From: Waddlia sp964635295
GTDB lineage: Bacteria > Chlamydiota > Chlamydiia > Chlamydiales > Waddliaceae
Assembly (NCBI GenBank): GCA_964635295.1
Contig: CAZWOB010000002.1
Span: 49,109 to 113,108, forward strand
Direction of reading: 5' to 3'
DNA: 64,000 nt
Shown here: in pieces, positions 17,627 to 26,828 of the stretch
How positions within the stretch are numbered: position 1 is the stretch's first letter
Layout: each line of letters begins with the position of its first letter
Notes under the pieces: generated by a model
Database searches by the model: none
Seen by the model: the letters and a program-made list of their open reading frames with translations, nothing else
Told to the model about the DNA's origin: nothing
Made by a program: the position numbers and the translations under genes

Positions 17627-18667
17627 TCAGGTACAGAGCTCAAAATCCTGGCGGATCATCTCTCTTGCCACCTCGGGGTCGTGCATATCCAGATCCAGCC
17701 AGCGAAAAAGAGGCTCCCTGCGAAACCAGGTAAATTGCCGTTTGGCATATTTTCTAGACGCCTGCTTGAAGGCTTCCATAAATTTACAATGATCTGAGCT
17801 CGTCTGCTCTGTCTCCAAATAGTCCAACGCCTGACGATAGCCGATCGCTTGTGAAGCAGAGGAATTCTCCAGCAATCCCACCTCTTTTAATGCTTTGACC
17901 TCTTCAAGCAAGCCGCTCGCCACCATCTGCTCGCACCGCTCTTCAATCCTCTGATACAACAGACTTTTCGGTCGATAGAGGAACCAGCAGCGGAAATCAA
18001 AATTTTGAGGAACTTTTCGTCCTTTCCATGAATGTCGACTTACAGGCTTCCCGCTTAACGTCATAATTTCCAGCGCACGAATAATCTTCTGCTTGTCATG
18101 CTTTGTAATCGTGCTGGCATATTGAGGGTCGAGCTGGCGCACCTTTTCAAACATCTCTTCCACGCCGATCTCTTTCATCTCTTTCTGCAAAGAACGACGC
18201 AGCTCGGGAACGGATGGCGGACCGCTAGGAGGGCCGTATAAAAAGGAATGCACATAAAAACCTGAGCCCCCGACGACTATCGGGATAGCATCACGCGCAT
18301 GGATTTCCTGACATTTCTGCCTCCCCTCATAATAAAAATCCACGACATTGAAGTTGTCCCTCACCTCGCGGATGTCAATGAGATGATGAGGAACCTGCTG
18401 ACGCTGTTCGTAAGAGACTTTAGCTGTTCCGATATCCATGCCTCGGTAAACCTGCATGGAGTCGGCTGAAATAATTTCACCGTTCAAACTTTTTGCCAAT
18501 TCAATGGCAAAATCGCTTTTTCCGCATGCTGTCGGCCCTGAAAGGACGATCACCTTTTTTTTGGGCATGTAGATGTCTTCAGACATCTGTTTTTGCGCTT
18601 CAACGGCAAATCCGAGAAAAATTCTCTCTATATCTTCTTTTTCTAGTGTAGGCGTCTGACTAGACAA
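17627..18667 (-). CDS. miaA: tRNA dimethylallyltransferase
   Basis: Up to 346 residues. Transfers a dimethylallyl group to A37 of tRNAs that read UNN codons. The P-loop SGPTACGKSDFAIELA, the DSMQVYRGMDIGTAKV motif (catalytic Asp), PHHLIDI, and the C-terminal YAKRQFTWFRRE segment are all diagnostic. The longest frame starts at a TTG (18667) preceded by AAAGG; ATG codons at 18586 and 18568 are alternatives that would drop a poorly conserved 27-33 residue tail, so the start is unsettled. Same relative position as miaA in Chlamydiaceae. Confidence 0.95.
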   Translation of the reverse strand: MSSQTPTLEKEDIERIFLGFAVEAQKQMSEDIYMPKKKVIVLSGPTACGKSDFAIELAKSLNGEIISADSMQVYRGMDIGTAKVSYEQRQQVPHHLIDIREVRDNFNVVDFYYEGRQKCQEIHARDAIPIVVGGSGFYVHSFLYGPPSGPPSVPELRRSLQKEMKEIGVEEMFEKVRQLDPQYASTITKHDKQKIIRALEIMTLSGKPVSRHSWKGRKVPQNFDFRCWFLYRPKSLLYQRIEERCEQMVASGLLEEVKALKEVGLLENSSASQAIGYRQALDYLETEQTSSDHCKFMEAFKQASRKYAKRQFTWFRREPLFRWLDLDMHDPEVAREMIRQDFELCT

Positions 18668-18694
18668 TGGCGCAAACCTTTTACTTAAACTCTA

Positions 18695-19699
18695 CTAATC
18701 ATGACACGGTAGAGCGTTAATGTCCAGATGGCGGCGAATTTCCGCAAGCACTTTACCTTTCACTTCTTCTACTGTTCCCGGTAAATTCGCTCCCGCAGCC
18801 TTTGGATGACCTCCTCCACCAAAAGTGTTGGCGATGTTGTCAACCCTGAAATCCCCGGAAGCTCTGAGGGACACGCGAATTTGGTTGTTTGGCCTCTCAC
18901 AAAGCAAAACGATGCAATCGACACCAGCTATGATCTTGTTGAACTCATGGAAATACTCCAGATCGCTCTGCATCACCTCCTGCACCTCATCAGGCACCCC
19001 GACAAAGTCTTCAAGTAAAATCTGTTGAACTATAACCCTGTTATTGAAATGCACTTCCATGTGCTGCAAGGCTTTAGCAAAAACTTTGAATTCGGGAAGG
19101 GACACTTGCTGGTAGATGTGGGAGTACATCCAATCGGGGTCCACCCCCCTCTTCATGCATTCTTCGGCGATCTTATGCGCTTTACGATCAGTGGATGAAT
19201 AACAAAATCTCCCTGTATCGCTGATCACGCTGACATACAATCCCATCGCCGCCTCGCGGGTCAGCTCATACCCGCACTCTTTATACAGCGTGTAGATCAT
19301 TGACCCAGTGGAAGATGCATCAGGGTCGATCGCACAATATTCATTGTGGTCTTCAAGAGATTGATGGTGGTCGATGATCACTGTAATGATATCAGGCTGC
19401 TGAAAAATTTGCGCCACTCTTCCCATTCGCGTGGTTGAGTGGGCGTCAACCATGATGGCGACCTCAATATCGGAATAGTCTTCCTCAGGGTCAAATGACT
19501 CCTGTATGCCGTTGAAATTTAAAAAAGAGAACTTCTCGGGAAAAGCGCTATCGCAAACGAAGCGCACCCGTTTGCCCATATTGAGCAACAAGTCCGAAAG
19601 GGCACACGCCGATCCCACGCCGTCACCGTCGGGATTGACATGTGTCGAGATAAGGAAAGACTCATGTTCCTGAAGAACTTTTTTTATTTCACGCCACAT
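18695..19699 (-). CDS. nrnA: DHH-family nanoRNase / PAP phosphatase (NrnA-like)
   Basis: 334 residues with DHH motifs THVNPDGDGVGSA (I), VDAHSTTRMG (II), IDHHQSLEDHN (III, DHH) and the DHHA1 domain glycine motif TFGGGGHPKAAGANL near the end. Members degrade 2-5-mer RNA and often dephosphorylate pAp; some act on cyclic dinucleotide products such as pApA. This is interesting because a PgpH-type c-di-AMP phosphodiesterase is encoded at 60.3 kb. Spaced 27 bases from miaA on the same strand. Confidence 0.93.
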   Translation of the reverse strand: MWREIKKVLQEHESFLISTHVNPDGDGVGSACALSDLLLNMGKRVRFVCDSAFPEKFSFLNFNGIQESFDPEEDYSDIEVAIMVDAHSTTRMGRVAQIFQQPDIITVIIDHHQSLEDHNEYCAIDPDASSTGSMIYTLYKECGYELTREAAMGLYVSVISDTGRFCYSSTDRKAHKIAEECMKRGVDPDWMYSHIYQQVSLPEFKVFAKALQHMEVHFNNRVIVQQILLEDFVGVPDEVQEVMQSDLEYFHEFNKIIAGVDCIVLLCERPNNQIRVSLRASGDFRVDNIANTFGGGGHPKAAGANLPGTVEEVKGKVLAEIRRHLDINALPCHD

Positions 19700-19732
19700 C
19701 TTACAAGGGTATGTTGGATGAAGGCTGACATT

Positions 19733-20122
19733 CTATGTTAAAGCGTAAGAATCCGCAAGAGAACTTGTCTCATCCTGCGAATGTTTCTTCTCCAACTTTT
19801 CCAGAAACTGCACGCGCTCAGCGGCAACGCGCAATTTACACCGCTTATCTCCCTCTTTCCCTTGCCAAACATCAAGTTGCAGCCTTCCTTCGACTAATAC
19901 CGGGGAAGAGATATCCAATTGGCTTGTACAGTTTTCAGCCAATCTACCCCAGACAACGACATCGACAAAACACACTTCTTGCTGCTTTTCGCCTGAAGAT
20001 GTTGTGAACTCCCGATTGAGAGCAACGAGCAAATCGGTCACCGACGCTCCGTTTGGTGTTTTTCTTAATTCCGGCTTACGTGTCAGCCTTCCTGCAATAA
20101 TCACTTTGTTAAGTGCTACCAT
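19733..20122 (-). CDS. ssb: single-stranded DNA-binding protein, short C-terminus
   Basis: 129 residues with the SSB OB-fold: MVALNKVIIAGRLTRKPELRKT, then ASVTDLLVALNR and ELVEGRLQLDVWQGK-type strands. The C-terminal tail is very short and ends SLADSYALT rather than the acidic DDDIPF-like tip with which bacterial SSBs recruit partners. A clear ribosome site (AAGGA) precedes the ATG. It could be a secondary SSB or a divergent main one; no other ssb is in the window. Confidence 0.93.
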   Translation of the reverse strand: MVALNKVIIAGRLTRKPELRKTPNGASVTDLLVALNREFTTSSGEKQQEVCFVDVVVWGRLAENCTSQLDISSPVLVEGRLQLDVWQGKEGDKRCKLRVAAERVQFLEKLEKKHSQDETSSLADSYALT

Positions 20123-20254
20123 AGCACATTCCTTATGTTAGGTTTTCCTCCGACCCGTTCCTGAAAATAACATAATGATTTTTTTAAACAATAGAAAAAA
20201 AAATGCAGAAAGAAAAAATTCACTAACCGTTGATATCAAATAATTTAGAGAAAA

Positions 20255-20581
20255 TTATTTCGAGACCGAAACACTCTCGTTCAGCCAGTCCAGATACTCT
20301 TGATTCCCGCCTTCGATGACAATATAGGTGATTTCCGGCACATCGTAGGAAGAATTCTCTTTAATCACCTCTTTGATCGTGTCGAAGAGGGAGGCTGAAG
20401 TTTTCAGGACGACTTTACTTTCCTGTGTCGTTTCGAGCTGATTGTTCCACATGTAAAGAGATTCGATCCAAGGGATGATCTGAGCGCATGCGACGAGACG
20501 CTCCTGCACGAGATAACGGCAGACACGCCTGGCTTCATCAATTGATCCGCTTGTCCAATGCACTTCGATAAATTCAGACAT
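20255..20581 (-). CDS. cutA: CutA-family protein (divalent cation tolerance)
   Basis: 108 residues with the CutA ferredoxin-like fold signatures: VHWTSGSIDEARRVCRYLV, ERLVACAQIIPWIESLYMWN, and VPEITYIVIEGGNQEYLDWL. CutA trimers are linked to copper tolerance, but their biochemical role remains poorly defined. The frame is open from 20611; the ATG at 20581 is preferred because AAGGAAG lies seven bases upstream and residues align with family starts. Lies between ftsQ and ssb on the same strand. Confidence 0.93.
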   Translation of the reverse strand: MSEFIEVHWTSGSIDEARRVCRYLVQERLVACAQIIPWIESLYMWNNQLETTQESKVVLKTSASLFDTIKEVIKENSSYDVPEITYIVIEGGNQEYLDWLNESVSVSK

Positions 20582-20632
20582 ATTCGCTTCCTTTTTTTGA
20601 AACATTATCAAATGATCTGATAATCCACAATA

Positions 20633-21403
20633 TTACTGTTCTTGAAGCAAGGCAATATTCGGGATTCTTAAATCGACCACAGGCTTGGACCTGCTGTCCA
20701 GGAGGCTGCGCATCTTCAAGAAATGTCCCCATGCTTCTTTCCAGTCGTCTGGATTCAACCTTAAAATGCCATCAGTAAGAGTAACGATAATCTCCCTCTG
20801 TCCAAAGCTGGGAAGGTCTACCCGGGATACATCCAGATTTTCCAGATCTTGAAGTGGAAGCGTCCGTAACATTTTCAAGGCCAAGTGTACTCGGGAAAGC
20901 CTTAGCTTCTCCCCCCATTTTGGATGTTCAACTTCTCCAATCGTGACAATTGGGAGTCCTTCAGGGGGATAAAAGGGATGGAATGGGATGATCCTTCCGT
21001 CGCGGTCAATGGCCGCATTGTCCCAATCCGATACCAAAGCGACTGGCTCGTACAACTGATAGACGACCAGGCAGGAATCGGGCATCTGTTTCTTGACTTC
21101 GGCAGACTTGATCAATGGATGGCCCTGCAGCTTTTTCCTGGCCTTAGCTGTATTGAACTCATGAATATTGAGCGTTTTGTCCACGCAAAGGTCGAGGATC
21201 TCCTCAATATAATGAGAAGGGAGTTCCCCTTTCTGGTTCAGATATCTCAAGGCAAACGCGGGATCCGCCAGTTGGGTTTCGTGGATATGGGTGTAGTATA
21301 AAACCCCCAACGCAGCACCTCCGGAAACAACAACTGTGACGACAGCGATGACCGCCAGCGCCTTTTTGAACGTAAACCTAGGTTTCTTCAGCAAAGGTTT
21401 CAA
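20633..21403 (-). CDS. ftsQ: FtsQ/DivIB-like cell division protein
   Basis: About 256 residues, bitopic inner-membrane protein. A short basic cytoplasmic tail (KPLLKKPRFTFKK), one membrane helix (ALAVIAVVTVVVSGGAALGVLYY), then a POTRA-like domain (about residues 50-120, LIKSAEVKKQMPDSCLVVYQLYEPVAL) and a beta domain with DRDGRIIP. Members tie peptidoglycan synthesis to division; in Chlamydiae, which lack FtsZ, the job is likely in MreB-dependent septal wall synthesis. The TTG at 21403 is chosen to reduce overlap with murC (26 bases); an ATG at 21457 is the alternative. Last gene of the murein cluster. Confidence 0.85.
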   Translation of the reverse strand: MKPLLKKPRFTFKKALAVIAVVTVVVSGGAALGVLYYTHIHETQLADPAFALRYLNQKGELPSHYIEEILDLCVDKTLNIHEFNTAKARKKLQGHPLIKSAEVKKQMPDSCLVVYQLYEPVALVSDWDNAAIDRDGRIIPFHPFYPPEGLPIVTIGEVEHPKWGEKLRLSRVHLALKMLRTLPLQDLENLDVSRVDLPSFGQREIIVTLTDGILRLNPDDWKEAWGHFLKMRSLLDSRSKPVVDLRIPNIALLQEQ

Positions 21404-22733
21404 GGGTCTCTGATCCCACTTTAGTGATATTTCCAGCGCCCAGCGTGACAACGACATCGCCTTTTTCAAGTATGCTGGGAAGTTTTCTCGAAAGCCCGTC
21501 CCTCGGCAAATAACTGCAGTTGGCCAGCGAATCCTTCTGAAGCTCGCTTAAAATCACAGGTACTTCAACTCCTGGGATCGGACTCTCCCCCGCTGCGTGG
21601 ATATCGGTCACGATCACTTGATCAACAGAGTTGAAGATCTGTCCATAGGTTCCCATGCAGTCGCGCGTGCGCGTGTACCTGTGAGGCTGAAAAACAGCGA
21701 CAATGCGCCGATGGGGATTGGCATCCCGAATCGCTTTCAAGGTCGCGCGTATCTCAGTTGGATGATGTGCATAATCATCCAGGAACAAAATCCCGTTTTT
21801 TTCCCCTTTGATCTCGCATCGGCGCGCGATCCCTTTGAAAGACTTCAACCCTTCTCGAACTTTTGGTTCCCTTGCACCAAGTTTCAATGCCAGTCCAAAA
21901 ACGGCAACCGCGTTCAAGACATTGTGCCGGCCTGCCAGCGAAATTTCGATATCCGCGTATTTCCGCCCTTCAAACGCCACGTCAACGGTGCTCCTCCATC
22001 CATCCTGTCTGAAATTGTCCGCCCTGAGCTGATTCCCTTGTTCGAATCCGTAGGTGATCCCAGCGGGATTCATCTTTTTCAGACGTTCATCATCTCCGCA
22101 CCAGAAACAAAGGCCTCTGTTTTGAACTTGGGAGAAAAACGTGCGAAAACAGTCGAGCAGGGACTCTTCGGTTTGATAGTGGTCCATGTGGTCCAAGCCG
22201 ATATTGGTGATAATTCCACCATGGGAGCAATACTTGGCAAGCGTTCCGTCGCTTTCATCTGCTTCGGCGACAAAATAGGGCCCCTCGCCAGCTTTCCCAT
22301 TCGTGCTGAAGTTTGTGACGATGCCTCCGATAGCGAAAGTGGGACTTAATCCGCAAACCTCCATTACCCAGGCCAAAAGGGAAGAGGTTGTGGTTTTCCC
22401 ATGCGTTCCCCCGACAGCCAGAATTTTCTTCCCCTTCGTCAATTGAAGAAGGCAATCAGAGCGGTGCATCATCTCGCACTTGAGTTCGACCGCCGCTTGA
22501 TACTCGGGATTGTTTGCTTTGATGTCGGTGCTGAACACTACCGTTTGCGAAGGAGAGACGTTCTCGGCTTTTTGTCCCAATGAGATGTTGGCGCCAAGCG
22601 AACGGAGGGATTCTGTAATCGGCGTTGCAGAAATATCGCTCCCGCTCACGTCATATCCACTTTCCAGAAGGATACGCGCAAGCGAGCTCATCCCAATTCC
22701 TCCAATTCCTATAAAATGATATTTCTTTTTCAC
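21378..22733 (-). CDS. murC: UDP-N-acetylmuramate-L-alanine ligase (unfused)
   Basis: 451 residues. Adds L-Ala to UDP-MurNAc. Rossmann start KKYHFIGIGGIGMSSLARIL, ATP-binding VGGTHGKTTTSSLLAW, the DESDGT and HHPTEIRATL motifs of the ligase family. In Chlamydiaceae MurC is fused to D-Ala-D-Ala ligase; here the protein stops at the normal MurC end with no Ddl domain. GTG at 22733 is chosen: GGAGG lies four bases upstream and it overlaps the murG stop as GTGA; the ATG at 22748 is less well placed. Confidence 0.96.
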   Translation of the reverse strand: MKKKYHFIGIGGIGMSSLARILLESGYDVSGSDISATPITESLRSLGANISLGQKAENVSPSQTVVFSTDIKANNPEYQAAVELKCEMMHRSDCLLQLTKGKKILAVGGTHGKTTTSSLLAWVMEVCGLSPTFAIGGIVTNFSTNGKAGEGPYFVAEADESDGTLAKYCSHGGIITNIGLDHMDHYQTEESLLDCFRTFFSQVQNRGLCFWCGDDERLKKMNPAGITYGFEQGNQLRADNFRQDGWRSTVDVAFEGRKYADIEISLAGRHNVLNAVAVFGLALKLGAREPKVREGLKSFKGIARRCEIKGEKNGILFLDDYAHHPTEIRATLKAIRDANPHRRIVAVFQPHRYTRTRDCMGTYGQIFNSVDQVIVTDIHAAGESPIPGVEVPVILSELQKDSLANCSYLPRDGLSRKLPSILEKGDVVVTLGAGNITKVGSETLETFAEET

Positions 22734-23779
22734 AACACCTCCAAACAATCAATTAGCTGCAGCTTCTCTTTTTTTTGCCCGATCAAAGCATCGCGCATAT
22801 GATCTAGATTGGGGTAAATTGAGTCAACAATTTCAGGAAACGTTTCCGGGTTTAACAGATGTTGCGGAACCTTGACAGCCCCCTCCATTGAGACAAGATA
22901 GTCGGCATTCGCATCCTGATGTCCGTCTGTGGCGTATGGGTAAGGGATTAAGATTCCTGGAACAGCCATCTCCAGCTGCTCTGCAATTGAGGCGGCGCCT
23001 GCTCTGGATACAACAAGATCAGCGGCGCCCCAGGCTTTTGCCATCTCTTTTTCAAAGGGTTTGACAACTGCCTTTAATCCAACTTCCCGATAGTGTTCTG
23101 TTAACCTGACGTTCCATTGCTCTGTTCCTGTAAAATGAAGCACTTGAAAACGTTTTAATCCACTTGCCGAATCGAACAGAAGCTGATTGATCGCCTCAGC
23201 CCCCTGCGACCCCCCAAAGACTAAAATCACGGGAAGGGAAGGTGAAAGCCCATATGCCTGCTTCGCTTCCTCTTTTCCCCAATGGGCGTTAAATCCAGGC
23301 CTCAATGGCATCTCGACGATATGGCAGTTTCCCTTGATCTTCTCGATGACGGAAGGAAAATGCACGGCAGTAAAACAGGCGGACTGGGTAAATAAGCGGT
23401 TGACACGGCCCGGGACACTATTCTGCTCATGAATCACATAAGGGATCTTCATCATTTTTGCCGCGATCAATGATGGAAACGTATAGTAGCTGCCAAATCC
23501 CACCAAAAAATTGGGGTTGAACTCTTTAAATATGCGAAGGCTTTGCCATGTTCCTTTTGCAATCCCCAAAGGGAACGCTGGAGATTTGAACGTCGGGCGC
23601 GCGCAGGAAATTTCACGAAAAGCAAACCGTGTCTGATCAAAAAATGGGTTATTCGATAAATTTCCGCCGACAAATAGGACAGCGTCCCCCCTTTGCTCCA
23701 GCTGATGCGCCAAAGAGATGGCAGGGAACAGATGCCCTCCGGTTCCGCCTGCAGCGATGATGACTTTGCGATTATCCAT
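22730..23779 (-). CDS. murG: UDP-GlcNAc transferase forming lipid II
   Basis: 349 residues. Transfers GlcNAc to lipid I on the cytoplasmic face of the inner membrane. Signatures: AAGGTGGHLFPAISLA near the N-terminus, the IPYVIHEQNSVPGRVN segment, FGGSQGAEAIN, and the donor-binding SRAGAASIAEQLEMAVPGILIPYPYATDGHQ. The ATG at 23779 overlaps the ftsW stop by eight bases (ATGGATAA); the frame remains open to 23839 but that extension is not family-like. Part of the overlapping murein operon. Confidence 0.97.
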   Translation of the reverse strand: MDNRKVIIAAGGTGGHLFPAISLAHQLEQRGDAVLFVGGNLSNNPFFDQTRFAFREISCARPTFKSPAFPLGIAKGTWQSLRIFKEFNPNFLVGFGSYYTFPSLIAAKMMKIPYVIHEQNSVPGRVNRLFTQSACFTAVHFPSVIEKIKGNCHIVEMPLRPGFNAHWGKEEAKQAYGLSPSLPVILVFGGSQGAEAINQLLFDSASGLKRFQVLHFTGTEQWNVRLTEHYREVGLKAVVKPFEKEMAKAWGAADLVVSRAGAASIAEQLEMAVPGILIPYPYATDGHQDANADYLVSMEGAVKVPQHLLNPETFPEIVDSIYPNLDHMRDALIGQKKEKLQLIDCLEVL

Positions 23780-24872
23780 TAAAATCCTCTCTTGGAGAAA
23801 CGACACTGAACAACATGCCGAGTCCTGTAAAGTTCGCAATGAGCGAAGACCCGCCCTGACTGAACAGCGGGAGGTTCAACCCCGTACTGGGAAGAAGGCC
23901 TGAGACAACACCGAGATTCATAAAAGCCTGAAACGTAATTAAAAAAGTGACTGTCGAGGCCAAATAAAATCCTCCGAGCTCTTCTGACCGACCTGCTGCG
24001 TAAAAGCCGATCGTAGCAAAAGACATGTACAAACTGATCAGGAGAATGACCCCAAGAAAACCAAATTCTTCGGCATAGATCGCTCCGATATAGTCATTCT
24101 GCGCTTCAGGAAGATAACTCAGCTTTTGCCAGCTCTTTCCAGGACCCTTGCCAAGCAGTCCGCCTGAACCTGAAGCGATCTTTGCCTGGTGGGGCTGGTG
24201 CCCCCGTCCACGGATGTCCAGCTCAGGATTGAGATAAACCTTCAACCTTCCTTGTACATAAGGCAGTTGAGATGCGAAACCGACGCCCACGATCCCAATT
24301 ACCGCTAAGGGCAGGGCCCAAAATTTCAACGGAACCCTGGTTAGCAAAAAAAGCATAACCAAGGTGATGACGATCACCCCAACGGTCCCGTTGTTCGGCT
24401 CCACAAGAATTAATGCCAGAGGGACTCCCAAAGGGAGGATCCCTAAAAAAAACGACCGAAAAGTGAGTTCCTCGCCTCTCCACATGAGCAGCCGTTGAAT
24501 AAACACCATAGGAACGAGGTATTTGACGAATTCTGAGGGCTGAAAAGAAAACCCCGCTAAAGATACCCACCTTCGCGAACCGTTGACCTCTTTACCAATC
24601 CCCGGCACCAAGGCCAATAATAGAAAAATAGAAAAAATGATCAGAAGAACAGGGCTGATCTGCAACAACTTCTGGTACCCGTACCTCCAGGCAGCGTATC
24701 CCGACACTCCTCCCGCTACTGCATAGATCAATTGTTTGATGAGTGCCTGATGGGTGTTTTTATCCAGCGCGTGGTCAAGAATTTCGGCAGAAGTTGTGCT
24801 GAATATCATCACGAGCCCGAGAGCAAAGATCGACGCTGAGACTGTAAACAGGAGCAAGCGAAGCGGGCTCAT
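23772..24872 (-). CDS. ftsW: FtsW/RodA-type SEDS glycosyltransferase
   Basis: 366 residues, about ten membrane helices. SEDS proteins polymerise lipid II into glycan. Conserved stretches include GSRRWVSLAGFSFQPSEFVK (with the GVNGARRW equivalent), GKSWQKLSYLPEAQNDYIGAI, EEFGFLG, and the closing GLLPSTGLNLPLFSQGGSS. The closing sequence and position next to murG favour FtsW over RodA. ATG overlaps the LysM gene stop as ATGA, implying translational coupling. Confidence 0.95.
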   Translation of the reverse strand: MSPLRLLLFTVSASIFALGLVMIFSTTSAEILDHALDKNTHQALIKQLIYAVAGGVSGYAAWRYGYQKLLQISPVLLIIFSIFLLLALVPGIGKEVNGSRRWVSLAGFSFQPSEFVKYLVPMVFIQRLLMWRGEELTFRSFFLGILPLGVPLALILVEPNNGTVGVIVITLVMLFLLTRVPLKFWALPLAVIGIVGVGFASQLPYVQGRLKVYLNPELDIRGRGHQPHQAKIASGSGGLLGKGPGKSWQKLSYLPEAQNDYIGAIYAEEFGFLGVILLISLYMSFATIGFYAAGRSEELGGFYLASTVTFLITFQAFMNLGVVSGLLPSTGLNLPLFSQGGSSLIANFTGLGMLFSVVSPREDFNG

Positions 24873-25561
24873 CGTACACGAAGAACGTCGCCAGGTTTTA
24901 AATTCCTTGCTTTCTCTTCATCTAAATCGTTCATTTTCAGAAGCTCATTAAAACCAACGCGGAATTTTTTCGCGATTTTCCAGGGATTGTCGCCGCTGAG
25001 CATAGTATAATATTCCGGATCTTGCTGAACGGGAGCCTTAGACTTTTGTGCTATTGGACTGGTCTTGTCCTGGATCGGAATACGCAAGACTTGACCGATA
25101 TCGATGCGGGACGAGGGCAGGTTGTTGAAACGCTTGATTTCTGAAACCGTCGTTCCGTTTGCCTTGGCGATTTTTTCCAGGTAGTCCCCTCTTTTAACGG
25201 TGACCTCGACATACTTAGGCTGTTCTTTGCTCAACAAATTGCGTTGAGGAGGAAGCGTCAGTTCGTTCGGGTTTTCCTGACGCTGAGTGGTGATCCCGAT
25301 AGGGGCGGATGTTTGGACGGAATATTTTTCCAAGACCTGGTCGATCTCATCGCGCGGAGCATTATCGGAGTATGCGATCTCTTTCTTCGGTTCAGGCACC
25401 TGATCGACAACTGCCGTTTCGATATGCTGGACCTCTTCTGTCATCTCGCCCGTTGTCAGCAAGGGCTCCTCTACATCCGTATGCAGGGCCATCATAAACA
25501 AAACGCCCAATAACCCTGTATTGACCAACACTGCAACTATTATCGTATCCCTGCGACTCAT
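24869..25561 (-). CDS. membrane-anchored double-LysM protein
   Basis: 230 residues: an N-terminal membrane anchor (TIIVAVLVNTGLLGVLFMMAL), an acidic Pro-containing spacer, then two LysM peptidoglycan-binding modules at about 120-163 (VEVTVKRGDYLEKIAKANGT) and 185-229 (YTMLSGDNPWKIAKKF). There is no M23 peptidase domain, so the NlpD name used for the gene at this place in Chlamydiaceae describes position more than activity. It probably tethers the periplasmic face to nascent peptidoglycan at the division site. ATG at 25561 preferred over GTG at 25570 because of GGGGG spacing. Confidence 0.9.
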   Translation of the reverse strand: MSRRDTIIVAVLVNTGLLGVLFMMALHTDVEEPLLTTGEMTEEVQHIETAVVDQVPEPKKEIAYSDNAPRDEIDQVLEKYSVQTSAPIGITTQRQENPNELTLPPQRNLLSKEQPKYVEVTVKRGDYLEKIAKANGTTVSEIKRFNNLPSSRIDIGQVLRIPIQDKTSPIAQKSKAPVQQDPEYYTMLSGDNPWKIAKKFRVGFNELLKMNDLDEEKARNLKPGDVLRVR

Positions 25562-25575
25562 TCCTATCACCCCCG

Positions 25576-26823
25576 TTAATCAAGTAACGTCACACATTCC
25601 TTAAAATGATTGCCCCGCTCTTCAAAGTTCTTGAACATATCAAAGCTCGCACAACCTGGAGAGAGTAGCACATTGTCCCCATCGTTCGCAATGGAAGATG
25701 CCGTCCGGACTGCCGATCTGAGATCTTTTTCCTCAATCACCTTAAATTCATCTCCCAATTCCCTGACAAGCGATCCTCTCGCTTCTCCAATGGCAACAAT
25801 TGCTTTGACTTTTCCTTTGAACGGGCCGATCCATTGCGTGAACCCCGTCCCTTTCTCTTTCCCGCCGGCGATGAGGACCACGCCCCCTTCCATTTTTTCC
25901 ACTGCGCGTTTCACGGCATCAAGGTTGGTCCCTTTGCTGTCATTAAAATAACTGACCCCTTTTCGCTTCCGTACAAACTCTATCCGATGGGGAGGCTTTA
26001 TAAACCCCTGCGCAGTACGATCAAATTCTTCAGAGAGCACACCCGCTTCGCTGCACAGTTTTTTTGCAGCAAACCTGTTTTCATCGTCATGGTTGAAATA
26101 CCCGTTATAATCATCTTCAATAATCAATTCAATATTTTTGTTACTATTCGAAATTAAATGACCAAAGTCATTAATCACTTGTTTTGAGACAAACAGTTTT
26201 TTTCCGGGTTTCAAACAATCGATCATACGCAGTTTTGCCTTTGCATACGCATCCATATCCGAGTATCTGTCGAGGTGGTCGGGCGTGATGTTCAAGACAG
26301 CTCCAGCATCGATCACCCTGCTGGATAAAGTTTCAAGTTGATACGAGCTGAGTTCACAAACGACAATTTCTCCTTGGAGCTCATCCACTTCAGCCGCTAA
26401 AGGGACGCCCCCGTTTCCAAGCACTTTTGCAGGCTTCCCGCACGCATTAAGAACATGGCCGATCAGCTGAGTCACCGTTGTTTTGCCATTTGTCCCCGTC
26501 ACCGCGATGACTGACTGTGTCAGGCTCCGGCAGGCGAGCTCCACTTCCCCGATCACTTCGACTCCTCTCCGATTCGCTTCCCTAATGAGAGGATGGGAAG
26601 GTGGAACTCCGGGGGATAGCACAATCTGATCGAAACGGTCGGGTGAAACAGGAGAGGTTTCCGAGATCAATGAAAGCCCTCGGTCCAGCAGTTGTGCAAC
26701 GATCGGATCCGATTTCAGGGTGTCTGCCCGGCTGTCTATTGCTGAGACACGAGCACCCCGATTAAGCAGAAATGTCGCCGCTGAGCGTCCGCTGATTCCA
26801 AGTCCAATAACAAGTACATTCAT
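25576..26823 (-). CDS. murD: UDP-MurNAc-L-Ala-D-Glu ligase
   Basis: 415 residues. Adds D-glutamate to UDP-MurNAc-L-Ala. N-terminal MNVLVIGLGISGRSAATFLL, ATP-binding AVTGTNGKTTVTQLIGHVL, CELSSYQLET, and NDSKGTNLDAVKRAV are diagnostic of MurD. The ATG at 26823 lies five bases past the mraY stop; an upstream extension to 26916 lies inside mraY and is ignored. A 14-base gap leads to the LysM gene. Confidence 0.97.
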   Translation of the reverse strand: MNVLVIGLGISGRSAATFLLNRGARVSAIDSRADTLKSDPIVAQLLDRGLSLISETSPVSPDRFDQIVLSPGVPPSHPLIREANRRGVEVIGEVELACRSLTQSVIAVTGTNGKTTVTQLIGHVLNACGKPAKVLGNGGVPLAAEVDELQGEIVVCELSSYQLETLSSRVIDAGAVLNITPDHLDRYSDMDAYAKAKLRMIDCLKPGKKLFVSKQVINDFGHLISNSNKNIELIIEDDYNGYFNHDDENRFAAKKLCSEAGVLSEEFDRTAQGFIKPPHRIEFVRKRKGVSYFNDSKGTNLDAVKRAVEKMEGGVVLIAGGKEKGTGFTQWIGPFKGKVKAIVAIGEARGSLVRELGDEFKVIEEKDLRSAVRTASSIANDGDNVLLSPGCASFDMFKNFEERGNHFKECVTLLD

Positions 26824-26828
26824 AATGA

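Noticed and set aside
21597..22349. 250-codon plus-strand frame opposite murC
   Set aside because: Long only because of murC codon composition; no start signal or domain, and it lies wholly inside the conserved gene.
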